Source: JAGXQV01 sp964527565 (GTDB lineage: Bacteria; Pseudomonadota; Gammaproteobacteria; Burkholderiales; Sulfuricellaceae). From it: a stretch of 15,688 bases of DNA. The notes beneath the pieces were generated by a model. It worked only from the letters and a program-made list of their open reading frames with translations. It did no database searches and was not told where the DNA came from. Location: positions 1 through 15,688 of the forward strand of contig CAZGOY010000059.1 in the NCBI GenBank assembly GCA_964527565.1, written 5' to 3'. Each line of letters starts with the position of its first letter. Positions within the stretch are counted from its first letter, which is position 1. Positions 5,172-13,033 of the stretch are shown here, piece after piece. Made by a program: the position numbers and the translations under genes.

Positions 5172-6797
5172 ATGACGCTGTTTCCTTCGTCCTGGGATTA
5201 TCCGGTGCAGCCTGACACCCACTGGCGTTCACTGCATTATTTCAATCTCCTCCGGCTGACGGTGGCGGGGTTTTTCGTTGTTGCCTACACCCAGTTCGGC
5301 GCCGTGCCTTTCGGTGAGGATAGCCCGGCGCTGTTTTTCCTCGTTAGCATTCTTTATACGCTGTTCGCTGTCGTGATGACGGTAGCAATCGGCGTGCGCT
5401 GGCCATATTTCAATCTGTCACTGAGCATGCAGATGAGCGCCGACGTGGCCTTCATCGTCACTTTGCTGCACGCCAGCGGCGGAATACATAGCGGCGTAGG
5501 GCTGCTGATGGTGGCTTCGCTGGCCGCCGCCGGTCTGGTGCGGCGCGGGCGGCTGGCGATGTTCCACGCCGCGCTGGCCAGCATCGCGGTGCTGCTGGAG
5601 CATGGTTATCAGGTCATTGCCAAGGGGGGGGATCCGCGCGATTTTCTTCATGTCGGCCTGATGAGCATGGTGTTTTTTGCTACCGCCGGTCTGGCCTATA
5701 CCTCGGCCAAGCGTCTTCTTGCCAGCGAGAGCCTGGCGCGCAGGCAAAGCGTGGATCTGGCCAATCTGTCGCAGGTCAACCAGTTGGTGATCCGCGACAT
5801 GCAGGATGGCGTACTGGTGGTCGATGAGACGGGGCGGGTCTGGCAGCGCAACCCGCAGGTGGAAAAATTGCTCGGCGCGCCGCCGCGAGTGCGCCGTAAA
5901 TTGTTGCTGAACGATTATTTTCCGGCGCTGGCCGTCCAGTTGTGGCGCTGGCGCAACCATGAAGACGATGATTTTCCGCCCTTGCTGGCACCGGCCACCA
6001 GCAGGCGGGTGCAGGCGCGTTTTGTCCCGGCCGGGCAGAAGCGTTCCCAAGGGGTGGTGATTTTTATCGAGGACGTCAGTCAGATGCAGATACGCGCACA
6101 GCAGATCAAGCTGGCCGCACTCGGCAGGTTGACCGTCAACATCGCCCATGAAATACGCAACCCCCTGAGCGCGATCAGCCATGCCGCCGAATTGCTGCGT
6201 GAGGAGGAAGGGATGGGGGCCGTGGAGGAACGCCTGCTGAGCATCATTCGCGACAACACGCGCCGCCTTGACCGCATCGTCGAAGATGTCATGCAACTCA
6301 ACCGGCGCGACCGCGCCAGCCCGGAATTGCTTGATTTCGACGCGTGTCTGGCGGATTTTGTCCGGCAGTTCTGCGAGACGGAGAAGATTTCGCCGGAAAC
6401 CATCGCGCTTTCACCGTCAGGCGGCGGCCAGATTTGCTTCGACCGCCATCATTTCGACCGGGTGTTGTGGAACCTGTGTCGCAATGCCTGGCGCTACAGC
6501 CTCAAGCGGCCGGGCAGTGTCCGCCTGGAAGCGGCTATTCCGGCAGGCGGGAGTTCCGTACAATTGGACGTTCGCGACGATGGCGAAGGGGTGGCGGAAA
6601 CTCTGCGAAACCGTCTTTTTGAACCCTTTTTCACTACTGACAGCAAGGGAACCGGGCTGGGTTTGTATATCGCCCGCGAGCTGTGCGAGAGCAACGGCGC
6701 CACACTGGAATACGTCCCGACGGAGCAGGGATGCCGATTCAGAATCAGCGGCAGGAGAATATGCGGTGAAACGAACTCAACGCACGACGGGGAATAG
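5172..6797 (+). CDS. pilS: PilS-type sensor histidine kinase (type IV pilus regulation)
   Basis: A 541-residue inner-membrane histidine kinase, about the usual PilS length. About six hydrophobic segments fill residues 22-178. A PAS-like region follows at roughly 200-300 (DGVLVVDETGRV). The HisKA box IAHEIRNPLS places the phosphorylated histidine at His326. The ATPase domain shows the N-box around Asn434-Asn438, G1 DDGEG (469-473) and G2 GTGLG (493-497), so all catalytic motifs are intact. It should phosphorylate the adjacent regulator, whose GTG start lies 32 bp inside this gene, implying translational coupling. In Pseudomonas, PilS senses pilin in the membrane and drives sigma-54 transcription of pilA. 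The start at 5172 is the first Met before the family-like WxYP..DTHWRSLxYFN region; there is no clear Shine-Dalgarno. Confidence 0.9.
   Translation: MTLFPSSWDYPVQPDTHWRSLHYFNLLRLTVAGFFVVAYTQFGAVPFGEDSPALFFLVSILYTLFAVVMTVAIGVRWPYFNLSLSMQMSADVAFIVTLLHASGGIHSGVGLLMVASLAAAGLVRRGRLAMFHAALASIAVLLEHGYQVIAKGGDPRDFLHVGLMSMVFFATAGLAYTSAKRLLASESLARRQSVDLANLSQVNQLVIRDMQDGVLVVDETGRVWQRNPQVEKLLGAPPRVRRKLLLNDYFPALAVQLWRWRNHEDDDFPPLLAPATSRRVQARFVPAGQKRSQGVVIFIEDVSQMQIRAQQIKLAALGRLTVNIAHEIRNPLSAISHAAELLREEEGMGAVEERLLSIIRDNTRRLDRIVEDVMQLNRRDRASPELLDFDACLADFVRQFCETEKISPETIALSPSGGGQICFDRHHFDRVLWNLCRNAWRYSLKRPGSVRLEAAIPAGGSSVQLDVRDDGEGVAETLRNRLFEPFFTTDSKGTGLGLYIARELCESNGATLEYVPTEQGCRFRISGRRICGETNSTHDGE
5624..5631 (+). 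repeat. Eight-G homopolymer inside pilS
   Basis: A run of 8 G spans the codons for Lys151-Gly-Gly-Asp154, in the loop between membrane segments 5 and 6. It is the longest homopolymer I see in any gene here. A one-base slip would truncate the kinase before the His box. Confidence 0.9.
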
Positions 6798-8136
6798 CGC
6801 GGACGCCGGTGAGCGGGCGCGAATTCTGATCGTCGATGACGAAGCGGATATTCTCGAGTTGATGGAGCTGACCCTCCTGCGCATGGGCTTGCAGGCCCAG
6901 CGCGCGATGAGCGTGGCCGAGGCGCTGGCGTTGCTGAAGAATGGAGATTTCGCGCTGTGTCTCACCGATATGCGTTTGCCGGACGGCGAGGGGCTGCGCT
7001 TGGTGGAATACATCGGCGAGCACCGCCCCAGCTTGCCGGTCGCGGTGATAACCGCCCATGGCAATATGGCAAATGCCGTTGCCGCGCTAAAGGCCGGCGC
7101 CTTTGACTATCTTTCTAAGCCGGTGTCACTTGATCAATTGCGTGCGCTGGTCAAATCCGCGCTCAATCTGGAAACGCCAGCCCCTGCCGGGAAAAACTGC
7201 AATCTGCTCGGCAATTCGCCACCCATGGAAACGGTCAGGCAATTGGTCGCCAAGCTGGCGCGCAGCCAGGCGGCGGTTTATGTTACCGGCGAATCCGGTA
7301 GCGGCAAGGAGTTGGCGGCCCGCCTCATCCATGAGCACAGTACCCGGCGCGACAAGTGCTTCGTCGCGGTGAATTGCGGCGCGATTCCGGAAAATCTCAT
7401 GGAAAGCGAGTTCTTTGGCTACCGCAAGGGTGCTTTCACCGGCGCCGACCAGGATCGTGACGGCTTCTTCCAGGCAGCTAGCGGCGGCACCTTGTTTCTC
7501 GACGAGGTGGCCGATCTGCCGCTGGCCATGCAGGTCAAGCTGTTGCGTGCGATCCAGGAAAAAAAGGTGCGCAAGGTGGGGGCTACCCAGGAAGAAAGTG
7601 TCGATGTGCGCATCATCAGCGCCACCCACCAGAACCTGAATGCCTGCGTCGAGACGGGAAAATTCCGCCAGGATTTGTATTACCGCCTTAACGTGATAGA
7701 ACTGAAAATGCCGCCGTTGCGCGAGATGCGCGAGGACGTGCCATTGCTGGCCGAAGCCGTTCTGGAACGCCAGGCGCATGCTGCCGGGCTGGAACAGGTG
7801 CCGCCCTTTACGCCTGAAGCGCTGCGCGCTTTGCAGGATTATGGCTTTCCCGGCAATGTGCGCGAGCTGGAAAATATCCTGGAGCGCGCCCTGGCACTGA
7901 GTGGCGGGACATGCATCAATGCAGAAGATCTGTACCTGACCCCGCCGGAAAATTCCGCGCCTCCCTCCGAGTTGCCGGGCAACATGGCCTTGCCGGATTA
8001 CCTCGATCAAGTGGAACGCCAAGCGATCATGGATGCCCTGGCTAAAACCCGTTTCAATAAGACTGCCGCCGCCCGCCTGTTGGGCATTACCTTCCGCGCC
8101 CTGCGCTACCGCCTCGATCGGTTGGGGATCGAGTGA
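6766..8136 (+). CDS. pilR: PilR-type sigma-54-dependent response regulator
   Basis: A 456-residue NtrC-family activator. The receiver domain (about 17-135) has the acidic pair in VDDE and the phospho-acceptor Asp68 in LTDMRLPDGEG. The AAA+ domain carries Walker A GESGSGKE (175-182), the sigma-54 contact loop GAFTGA (222-227), Walker B GGTLFLDE, and an arginine-rich sensor region. The C-terminus is a Fis-type helix-turn-helix (FNKTAAARLLGITFRALRYRLDRLG). The GTG start at 6766 is chosen because AGGAGA (6753-6758) lies 7 nt upstream and the receiver domain begins shortly after. The gene overlaps pilS by 32 bp. The expected role is to activate pilin transcription from a -24/-12 promoter when phosphorylated by PilS; no pilin gene is in this window. 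Confidence 0.92.
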   Translation: MKRTQRTTGNSADAGERARILIVDDEADILELMELTLLRMGLQAQRAMSVAEALALLKNGDFALCLTDMRLPDGEGLRLVEYIGEHRPSLPVAVITAHGNMANAVAALKAGAFDYLSKPVSLDQLRALVKSALNLETPAPAGKNCNLLGNSPPMETVRQLVAKLARSQAAVYVTGESGSGKELAARLIHEHSTRRDKCFVAVNCGAIPENLMESEFFGYRKGAFTGADQDRDGFFQAASGGTLFLDEVADLPLAMQVKLLRAIQEKKVRKVGATQEESVDVRIISATHQNLNACVETGKFRQDLYYRLNVIELKMPPLREMREDVPLLAEAVLERQAHAAGLEQVPPFTPEALRALQDYGFPGNVRELENILERALALSGGTCINAEDLYLTPPENSAPPSELPGNMALPDYLDQVERQAIMDALAKTRFNKTAAARLLGITFRALRYRLDRLGIE

Positions 8137-8170
8137 TTCTCGTCTGTGGCAGGCAATTGCTGGATTGTTA

Positions 8171-8200
8171 TTGACAGGATAATTGGGCATGAAATAGAAT
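8171..8200 (+). promoter_or_regulatory. rplM-rpsI promoter
   Basis: TTGACA (8171-8176, 6/6) and TAGAAT (8195-8200, 5/6) are 18 bp apart. The start would be near 8207, giving a leader of about 30 nt. The discriminator after the -10 is GC-rich (GCGCGTC), which is typical of ribosomal promoters under stringent (ppGpp) control; that regulation is inferred. Confidence 0.8.
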
Positions 8201-8235
8201 GCGCGTCTTTCTCTGACAGAAGCAGCATTTTCGCT

Positions 8236-8664
8236 ATGAAAACCTTTTCAGCAAAAGCGCATGAAGTGAAGCGCGAGTGGTTCGTGGTGGATGCCACCGA
8301 TAAAGTCCTGGGCCGTCTGGCGAGCGAGATCGCTCATCGTCTGCGCGGCAAGCACAAGGTCGAATATACCCCGCACGTGGATACTGGCGATTACATCGTG
8401 GTGGTGAACGTCGATAAGTTGCGCGTTACTGGCAACAAGTCGGAAGGCAAGGTTTATCACCGACACAGCGGTTACCCTGGCGGGTTGTACAGCACCACTT
8501 TCGCCAAGATGCACGCCCGTTTTCCGGGGCGCGTGCTGGAGAAGGCCGTGAAGGGCATGCTGCCGAAGGGCCCGTTGGGCTACGCCATGTTCCGCAAGCT
8601 GAAAGTCTATGCCGGGGCGCAGCATCATCATGTTGCGCAGCAACCGAAACCTCTGGAAATTTAA
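8236..8664 (+). CDS. rplM: 50S ribosomal protein L13
   Basis: A 142-residue protein, the standard L13 length. The N-terminus MKTFSAK, the WFVVDATDKVLGRLAS segment, and the KVYHRHSGYPGG and GMLPKGPLG motifs are diagnostic of L13, an early-assembly 23S rRNA-binding protein of the large subunit. The start at 8236 follows the promoter by about 30 nt; the frame is open further upstream, but that part lies in and before the promoter. The ribosome-binding site is weak (AGAAG about 10 nt upstream). It forms the conserved rplM-rpsI operon, with 12 bp between the genes. Confidence 0.97.
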   Translation: MKTFSAKAHEVKREWFVVDATDKVLGRLASEIAHRLRGKHKVEYTPHVDTGDYIVVVNVDKLRVTGNKSEGKVYHRHSGYPGGLYSTTFAKMHARFPGRVLEKAVKGMLPKGPLGYAMFRKLKVYAGAQHHHVAQQPKPLEI

Positions 8665-8676
8665 GGATTAAGCGTC

Positions 8677-9069
8677 ATGATCGGTAATTACTACTATGGC
8701 ACGGGCCGCCGCAAAAGCTCTGTGGCACGGGTTTTCCTGAAGTCCGGCAAGGGTGCCATCATCGTCAACGGCAAGCCTATCGACGAGTATTTCGCCCGTG
8801 AGACTGGTCGCATGATCGCGCGTCAGCCGCTTGAAGTGACCAGCAATCAGGGTTCCTTCGACATCATGGTCAACGTGTGTGGTGGTGGCGAGTCCGGTCA
8901 GGCTGGCGCGGTGCGTCATGGTATCGCCCGCGCACTAGTTGATTACGATGGTACGTTGAAGCCTGCCTTGAGCCAGGCGGGGTTGATCACCCGTGATGCC
9001 CGCGAGGTTGAGCGCAAGAAAGTCGGTCTGCGCAAAGCGCGTCGCCGCAAACAGTTCTCCAAGCGCTAA
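8677..9069 (+). CDS. rpsI: 30S ribosomal protein S9
   Basis: A 130-residue protein, the normal length for S9. It shows YYGTGRRKSSVARVF at the start, the GGGESGQAGAVRHGIARAL core, and the basic tail RKARRRKQFSKR, whose terminal Arg reaches the decoding centre in other bacteria. A good Shine-Dalgarno, AAGGA (8663-8667), overlaps the rplM stop codon. The operon ends with the terminator at 9088-9120. Confidence 0.97.
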   Translation: MIGNYYYGTGRRKSSVARVFLKSGKGAIIVNGKPIDEYFARETGRMIARQPLEVTSNQGSFDIMVNVCGGGESGQAGAVRHGIARALVDYDGTLKPALSQAGLITRDAREVERKKVGLRKARRRKQFSKR

Positions 9070-9087
9070 CCAGCGTTTGCCGCAGGC

Positions 9088-9120
9088 AAAAAAGCCGCCA
9101 ACTTCGTTGGCGGCTTTTTT
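9088..9120 (+). terminator. Intrinsic terminator of rplM-rpsI
   Basis: The perfect 9-bp stem GCCGCCAAC (9094-9102) / GTTGGCGGC (9106-9114) has a 3-nt loop and is followed by six T (9115-9120). Six A precede it, so the element may work in both directions. Confidence 0.93.
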
Positions 9121-9180
9121 ATTGCTTATTGATGGCAGGATTATTATCATCACCCTTTCGTCCCAAGGAATGGCACTGAC

Positions 9181-10209
9181 ATGGTAAAGGTAGGCATTGT
9201 AGGCGGTACGGGGTATACCGGTGTTGAATTGCTGCGTCTGCTGGCGCAGCATCCCGAGGTGCAGTTGCAGGCGATTACCTCGCGCAAGGAGGCGGGGATG
9301 CCGGTGTGCGATATGTATCCCAGCCTGCGTGGTCGAGTGGGATTGAAGTTCGTCGAACCGGGAGGCGCGGGGTTAAGCGGTTGCGATGTGGTTTTCTTTG
9401 CCACGCCTAACGGTATTGCCATGCAGGAGGCGCGCGCGCTGCTGGATGCGGGTGTGCGTGTTATTGATCTTGCCGCCGATTTCCGCATCAAGGATGTGGC
9501 GCTTTGGGAAAAGTGGTATGGCATGCAGCATGCCTGCCCCGACCTGATCGCGGAAGCGGTTTATGGCCTGCCGGAACTCAATCGCCAGAAGATTCAAGGC
9601 GCCCGCTTGATTGCCAATCCCGGCTGTTATCCAACCGCTGCGCAACTGGGCTTCCTGCCATTGCTTGAGGCCGGTCTGGCCGACCTTACCCATGTTGTGG
9701 CTGACTGCAAGTCCGGGGTCTCCGGTGCGGGACGCAAGGCGGAGGTGCCCACCCTGTTCAGCGAGGCGTCCGACAATTTCAAGGCCTACGCAGTTTCCGG
9801 TCATCGGCATTTGCCGGAAATCCGCCAAGGGTTGGAATTGATGTCGGGAAAATCGGTAAACCTGACCTTCGTGCCGCACCTGACCCCTTTGATACGCGGT
9901 ATCCACGCTACGCTTTACGTGCGTCTGACCGGCGAGGTGGATCTGCAATCCCTTTATGAACAGCGTTTCGCAGACGAATATTTCGTTGATGTCCTGCCGC
10001 AGGGGGCGCATCCCGAGACGCGCTCGGTGCGTGGCAGCAACCTGTGCCGCATCGCCGTGCACCGGCCTCAGGGGGGAGACGTTGCAGTGATATTGTCGGT
10101 GATCGACAATTTGACCAAGGGAGCGGCCGGGCAGGCGGTACAGAACATGAATATCCTGTTCGGGTTCCCGGAAAACATGGGGTTGCAGCAGATTCCGCTG
10201 TTGCCATGA
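9181..10209 (+). CDS. argC: N-acetyl-gamma-glutamyl-phosphate reductase
   Basis: A 342-residue enzyme of arginine synthesis that reduces N-acetylglutamyl-5-phosphate to the semialdehyde with NADPH. The Rossmann motif GGTGYTGVELLRLL is at residues 8-21. The catalytic cysteine is Cys149 in ANPGCYPT, and the active-site histidine lies in SGHRHLPEI (about 208-210). Length and motifs fit the long-form, type 1 ArgC. The start follows AAGGAA (9165-9170) by 10 nt. No clear promoter is seen in the 60 bp after the rpsI terminator. Its stop overlaps the next gene by 4 nt (ATGA), so the two are probably cotranscribed. Confidence 0.96.
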   Translation: MVKVGIVGGTGYTGVELLRLLAQHPEVQLQAITSRKEAGMPVCDMYPSLRGRVGLKFVEPGGAGLSGCDVVFFATPNGIAMQEARALLDAGVRVIDLAADFRIKDVALWEKWYGMQHACPDLIAEAVYGLPELNRQKIQGARLIANPGCYPTAAQLGFLPLLEAGLADLTHVVADCKSGVSGAGRKAEVPTLFSEASDNFKAYAVSGHRHLPEIRQGLELMSGKSVNLTFVPHLTPLIRGIHATLYVRLTGEVDLQSLYEQRFADEYFVDVLPQGAHPETRSVRGSNLCRIAVHRPQGGDVAVILSVIDNLTKGAAGQAVQNMNILFGFPENMGLQQIPLLP

Positions 10210-10952
10210 AACTGACTAGAAGGTTCAAGCATCGCTTCAGTATTGCTTCCTCTCCTTTAGCGGTGCATCGCCATTTGGCATGGTACTGGCGTATTCCACT
10301 GGTGCTGGTGATGTTGGTTGGCGGTCTTGCTCTGGCATGGTGGACCTATAACGCGGGTATGCGCTTTGCCGGTTTTGAACGCGGCATCACCATTGATGAG
10401 CTATTCGATTTGCGCAAGCGTGTCATCGTGTTGGAGAAGGAAAATGGTGAGTTGCGTTCATTGGTCGCGCAATCCCAGCGCAAGCTGCAAATTGAGCAGG
10501 TTACCCAGGGTGACTTAGCGGGCTCGCTGAAAACCTTACAGGATGAAAATGCCCACCTGAAGGAGGATATCGCATTTTTTCGCAAACTGATGTCGGCCGA
10601 CCGGAATGCGGGGACGCTTAGCATTTATCGTGCCAAGGTCGAAAGCAGTGTTCTGCCCGGTGAATACCGCTACCAATTACTGTTGTTGCAGGGTGGGCAG
10701 CGGGAGAAGGAGTTTCAGGGGAAAGTACAGTTGCTGGTAAACTTGCGGCAGGGTGGCAAAAAAACAGTGATGACGCTGCCGGTCGGCAATGGTAAGGATG
10801 CGCAGCCATTCAACCTAAATTTTAAGTTTTATCAGCGGATCGAGGGTACTTTCCAGGTTGCGCCTACTGCGCAGGTAGGGAATATACAGGTGCGGGTTTT
10901 TGAAAACGGATCGTTGCAGCCGAAGTTGCTGCAAACGGTGGGAGTTTCTTAA
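10206..10952 (+). CDS. Membrane-anchored coiled-coil protein (DUF6776-like)
   Basis: A 248-residue protein of unknown function. A basic N-terminus is followed by one membrane helix at about 29-50 (WRIPLVLVMLVGGLALAWW). A long heptad-type coiled coil spans about 65-130 (LRKRVIVLEKENGELRSLV and onward), and a beta-rich C-terminal domain of about 110 residues ends in a G.IQVRVFE.GS strand. Topology with the C-terminus outside the inner membrane is inferred. The start ATG at 10206 overlaps the argC stop by 4 nt; no strong Shine-Dalgarno is seen, so translational coupling is likely. The bactofilin gene follows after 23 bp. This pairing suggests the protein may be a membrane partner of the bactofilin scaffold, but no known motif proves it. 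Confidence 0.75.
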   Translation: MKLTRRFKHRFSIASSPLAVHRHLAWYWRIPLVLVMLVGGLALAWWTYNAGMRFAGFERGITIDELFDLRKRVIVLEKENGELRSLVAQSQRKLQIEQVTQGDLAGSLKTLQDENAHLKEDIAFFRKLMSADRNAGTLSIYRAKVESSVLPGEYRYQLLLLQGGQREKEFQGKVQLLVNLRQGGKKTVMTLPVGNGKDAQPFNLNFKFYQRIEGTFQVAPTAQVGNIQVRVFENGSLQPKLLQTVGVS

Positions 10953-10975
10953 ATTAGAGAACATGGGGATGGTGT

Positions 10976-11407
10976 ATGTTTTTCAAGAATAAGAGCAGCA
11001 AGCCACAAAATCGGATTGACTCCTTGATCGGATCAGAAACCCGGATAGACGGTGATCTGACGTTTTCCGGCGGCTTACGGGTTGATGGAAGGGTTTGTGG
11101 AAACATCCGCGAAGTCGAGGGGCAGGCGAGCACACTGGTGCTCAGCGAGCAGGGTCGGATTGAGGGTGTCATCCGCGTTTCCCATGTGGTCGTCAACGGA
11201 ACGGTGATTGGGCCCGTGCATGCCAGTGAGTACGTAGAGCTTCAGGGGCGATCCAGAGTGACCGGCGATGTGTATTATAAAACCCTGGAAATGCATGTCG
11301 GGGCCATCGTCGAGGGCAAATTGATGCACCAGGAGGCTAGCGCACTGCTGCAGCCGACTGACCATGACCCAATTGGCAATGATATTGCACTGGTGTCGAG
11401 TAGTTGA
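10976..11407 (+). CDS. Bactofilin (polymer-forming cytoskeletal protein)
   Basis: A 143-residue protein of the bactofilin (DUF583) family. The conserved core (about 12-115) is a run of short beta turns with the recurring (V/I).G.(V/I) spacing of a right-handed beta-helix, e.g. TRIDGDLTFSGGLRVDGRVCGNI and VVNGTVIGPV. Both ends are short and probably disordered. Bactofilins self-assemble into nucleotide-independent filaments at the inner membrane and position cell-wall enzymes or polar structures. A strong Shine-Dalgarno-like GGGG lies about 8 nt before the ATG. It sits 23 bp after a membrane coiled-coil gene. An M23 endopeptidase gene, a common bactofilin partner in other bacteria, is about 1.6 kb downstream on the other strand. 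Confidence 0.93.
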   Translation: MFFKNKSSKPQNRIDSLIGSETRIDGDLTFSGGLRVDGRVCGNIREVEGQASTLVLSEQGRIEGVIRVSHVVVNGTVIGPVHASEYVELQGRSRVTGDVYYKTLEMHVGAIVEGKLMHQEASALLQPTDHDPIGNDIALVSSS

Positions 11408-11432
11408 CCAGTTTTGTTGGAAATGAAATAAT
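11404..11432 (+). promoter_or_regulatory. Candidate erpA promoter overlapping the bactofilin stop codon
   Basis: TTGACC (11404-11409, 5/6) and AATAAT (11427-11432, 5/6) are 17 bp apart. The -35 contains the bactofilin stop codon. The start near 11439 would give a leader of about 23 nt before the erpA ATG at 11462. Confidence 0.5.
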
Positions 11433-11461
11433 CAAACACCATTGTGCTCTTGGAGATGAAT

Positions 11462-11812
11462 ATGAATGCAGCGACAGATATGCCTTCCCCCCTGATTTTT
11501 ACCGATAGTGCCGCAGCAAAGGTGAAAAGCCTGATTGAAGAGGAAGGAATTCCCGGGCTGAAGTTGCGTGTATTTGTTACCGGCGGGGGGTGCTCAGGTT
11601 TTCAATATGGTTTTACCTTTGATGAGAATACCAACGAGGATGATACGGTGGTTGAAAAGGATGGCGTCAGCCTATTGATCGATTCGATGAGTTTCCAGTA
11701 CTTGGTGGGGGCAGAAATCGATTACAAGGAAAGCCTGCAAGGCTCTCAATTCGTCATCAAGAACCCGAATGCCACGACCACTTGCGGCTGCGGTTCTTCT
11801 TTTTCCTCGTAA
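11462..11812 (+). CDS. erpA: Iron-sulfur cluster insertion protein ErpA (A-type carrier)
   Basis: A 116-residue A-type carrier that receives Fe-S clusters from the assembly machinery and delivers them to apo-enzymes. The three cluster-binding cysteines are present: Cys44 in GGGCSGFQYGF, and Cys108 and Cys110 in the C-terminal TTCGCG. The ATG at 11462 is preferred over the in-frame ATG at 11456, because GGAG (11452-11455) is 6 nt upstream of it and would be too close to the earlier one. IscA is a close relative; ErpA is favoured by the acidic N-terminal half and the absence of isc genes nearby. It may use its own promoter, and it ends at a hairpin terminator shared with convergent anmK. Confidence 0.92.
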   Translation: MNAATDMPSPLIFTDSAAAKVKSLIEEEGIPGLKLRVFVTGGGCSGFQYGFTFDENTNEDDTVVEKDGVSLLIDSMSFQYLVGAEIDYKESLQGSQFVIKNPNATTTCGCGSSFSS

Positions 11813-11835
11813 CTTGTGAGGTGTTGGCAATAAAT

Positions 11836-11857
11836 AAGGGGCGTAAGCCCCTTTTTT
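11836..11857. terminator. Intrinsic terminator between convergent erpA and anmK
   Basis: The stem AAGGGGC (11836-11842) / GCCCCTT (11847-11853) has a GTAA loop and runs into a T-tract (11852-11857) on the + strand. On the minus strand it is followed by TTATTTATT, so it can plausibly stop anmK transcripts too. The anmK stop codon is only 2 nt away. Confidence 0.88.
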
Positions 11858-11858
11858 A

Positions 11859-12959
11859 TTATCTTGCCGGGTAAATCGCTCCTAGGATGCGAGTGCCAGT
11901 GGCGCCAGTGATGTTTGGCAGATTCCCTGTTTCCCCGGTCAGCGCTTGCTTTGCCAGCCAGGCAAAGGCGCAGGCTTCCACCTGATCGACCGGTATACCG
12001 AGGACTTCGGTGGTATCCAATGTCAGCGCCGGTAGCAGTTTTTTGAGTCGCTCTACCAGTGCGGAGTTGTGTGCGCCACCACCACACAGGTACATTTCCC
12101 GCGCAGCATGGCAATGCGAGCCTGTTGCAGCACTGATGCTGCGTGCAGTCAGGTCAAGCAGCGTCGCCTGGACATCTGCTGCTTGCAGGGATGGGGTGAT
12201 AAGTTTTTCCAGCCACGAGAGGTTGAACAGGTCGCGTCCAGTGCTTTTTGGGGGAGGCGCAGAAAAATAAGGGTCGGCAAGCATATCGGCCAATAGTTCG
12301 GGAATGGGTGTCCCGGCCCGCGCCCAGTTGCCGTCTTTATCGTAGGCTGTTCCCTGATGGCGGCTTACCCATCCGTCCAGCAGCAGATTGCCGGGGCCGC
12401 AGTCGAAGCCACCAACGCGATCTTGTGGCGGCAGATCAGTCAGGTTGGCGATGCCGCCAATGTTGACAATGATGCGGTGAATTTCAGGGTGGCGAAATAC
12501 GGCGGCATGAAAGGCTGGCACCAGCGGCGCACCCTGCCCGCCAGCGGCAATGTCGCGACTGCGAAAGTCGGCAACCACCGTAATGTTGCTTAATTCGGCG
12601 AGTAATGCAGGGTTGACAAGTTGGATGGAGTATCCCAAGTCGGGGCGGTGCCGAACAGTTTGCCCATGGCAGCCGATGGCATTAATATCCCGGTGGGAGA
12701 TGCCGGTCAGATCAAGTAGTTGCCGTGTTGTTTCGGCGTAGAGGCGCGCCAGAGTGCTGGCAATCAGTGCCGCACGTTCCAGTTCGTTGGCGCAGGGGGT
12801 GTTGAGTGCCAAGCATTCAGCGCGCAGGGGGGCGTCATAAGGAAGGTGGTAGTGGCCCAGTGAATGCGCTACGTTGGATGCGGTGAATTCCACGGCAACA
12901 GCGTCAATTCCATCCAGGCTGGTTCCGGACATGATGCCGATGTAGATGCCCGGCTGCAT
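11859..12959 (-). CDS. anmK: Anhydro-N-acetylmuramic acid kinase
   Basis: A 366-residue cytoplasmic sugar kinase. It phosphorylates 1,6-anhydro-MurNAc from wall turnover, with ring opening, to give MurNAc-6-phosphate for recycling. The N-terminal ATP-binding motif MSGTSLDGID is at residues 10-19. GCHGQTVRHRP (about 96-106), the NIGGIANLT phosphate loop (about 166-174) and FDCGPGN (185-191), carrying the probable catalytic base Asp186, are all intact. Its length matches the family. A weak Shine-Dalgarno, CAGG, lies about 5 nt before the ATG. It follows the M23 peptidase gene by 74 nt on the same strand with no terminator between, so the two are probably cotranscribed. This couples cell-wall cleavage with wall-sugar salvage. 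Confidence 0.95.
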   Translation of the reverse strand: MQPGIYIGIMSGTSLDGIDAVAVEFTASNVAHSLGHYHLPYDAPLRAECLALNTPCANELERAALIASTLARLYAETTRQLLDLTGISHRDINAIGCHGQTVRHRPDLGYSIQLVNPALLAELSNITVVADFRSRDIAAGGQGAPLVPAFHAAVFRHPEIHRIIVNIGGIANLTDLPPQDRVGGFDCGPGNLLLDGWVSRHQGTAYDKDGNWARAGTPIPELLADMLADPYFSAPPPKSTGRDLFNLSWLEKLITPSLQAADVQATLLDLTARSISAATGSHCHAAREMYLCGGGAHNSALVERLKKLLPALTLDTTEVLGIPVDQVEACAFAWLAKQALTGETGNLPNITGATGTRILGAIYPAR

Positions 12960-13033
12960 TACCTGCGGTTCAAAATTTTTTTGCGCAGCTTCGGGTATGT
13001 GTTGACTTGCAGTGCCGACATATCTGCGTGGGG

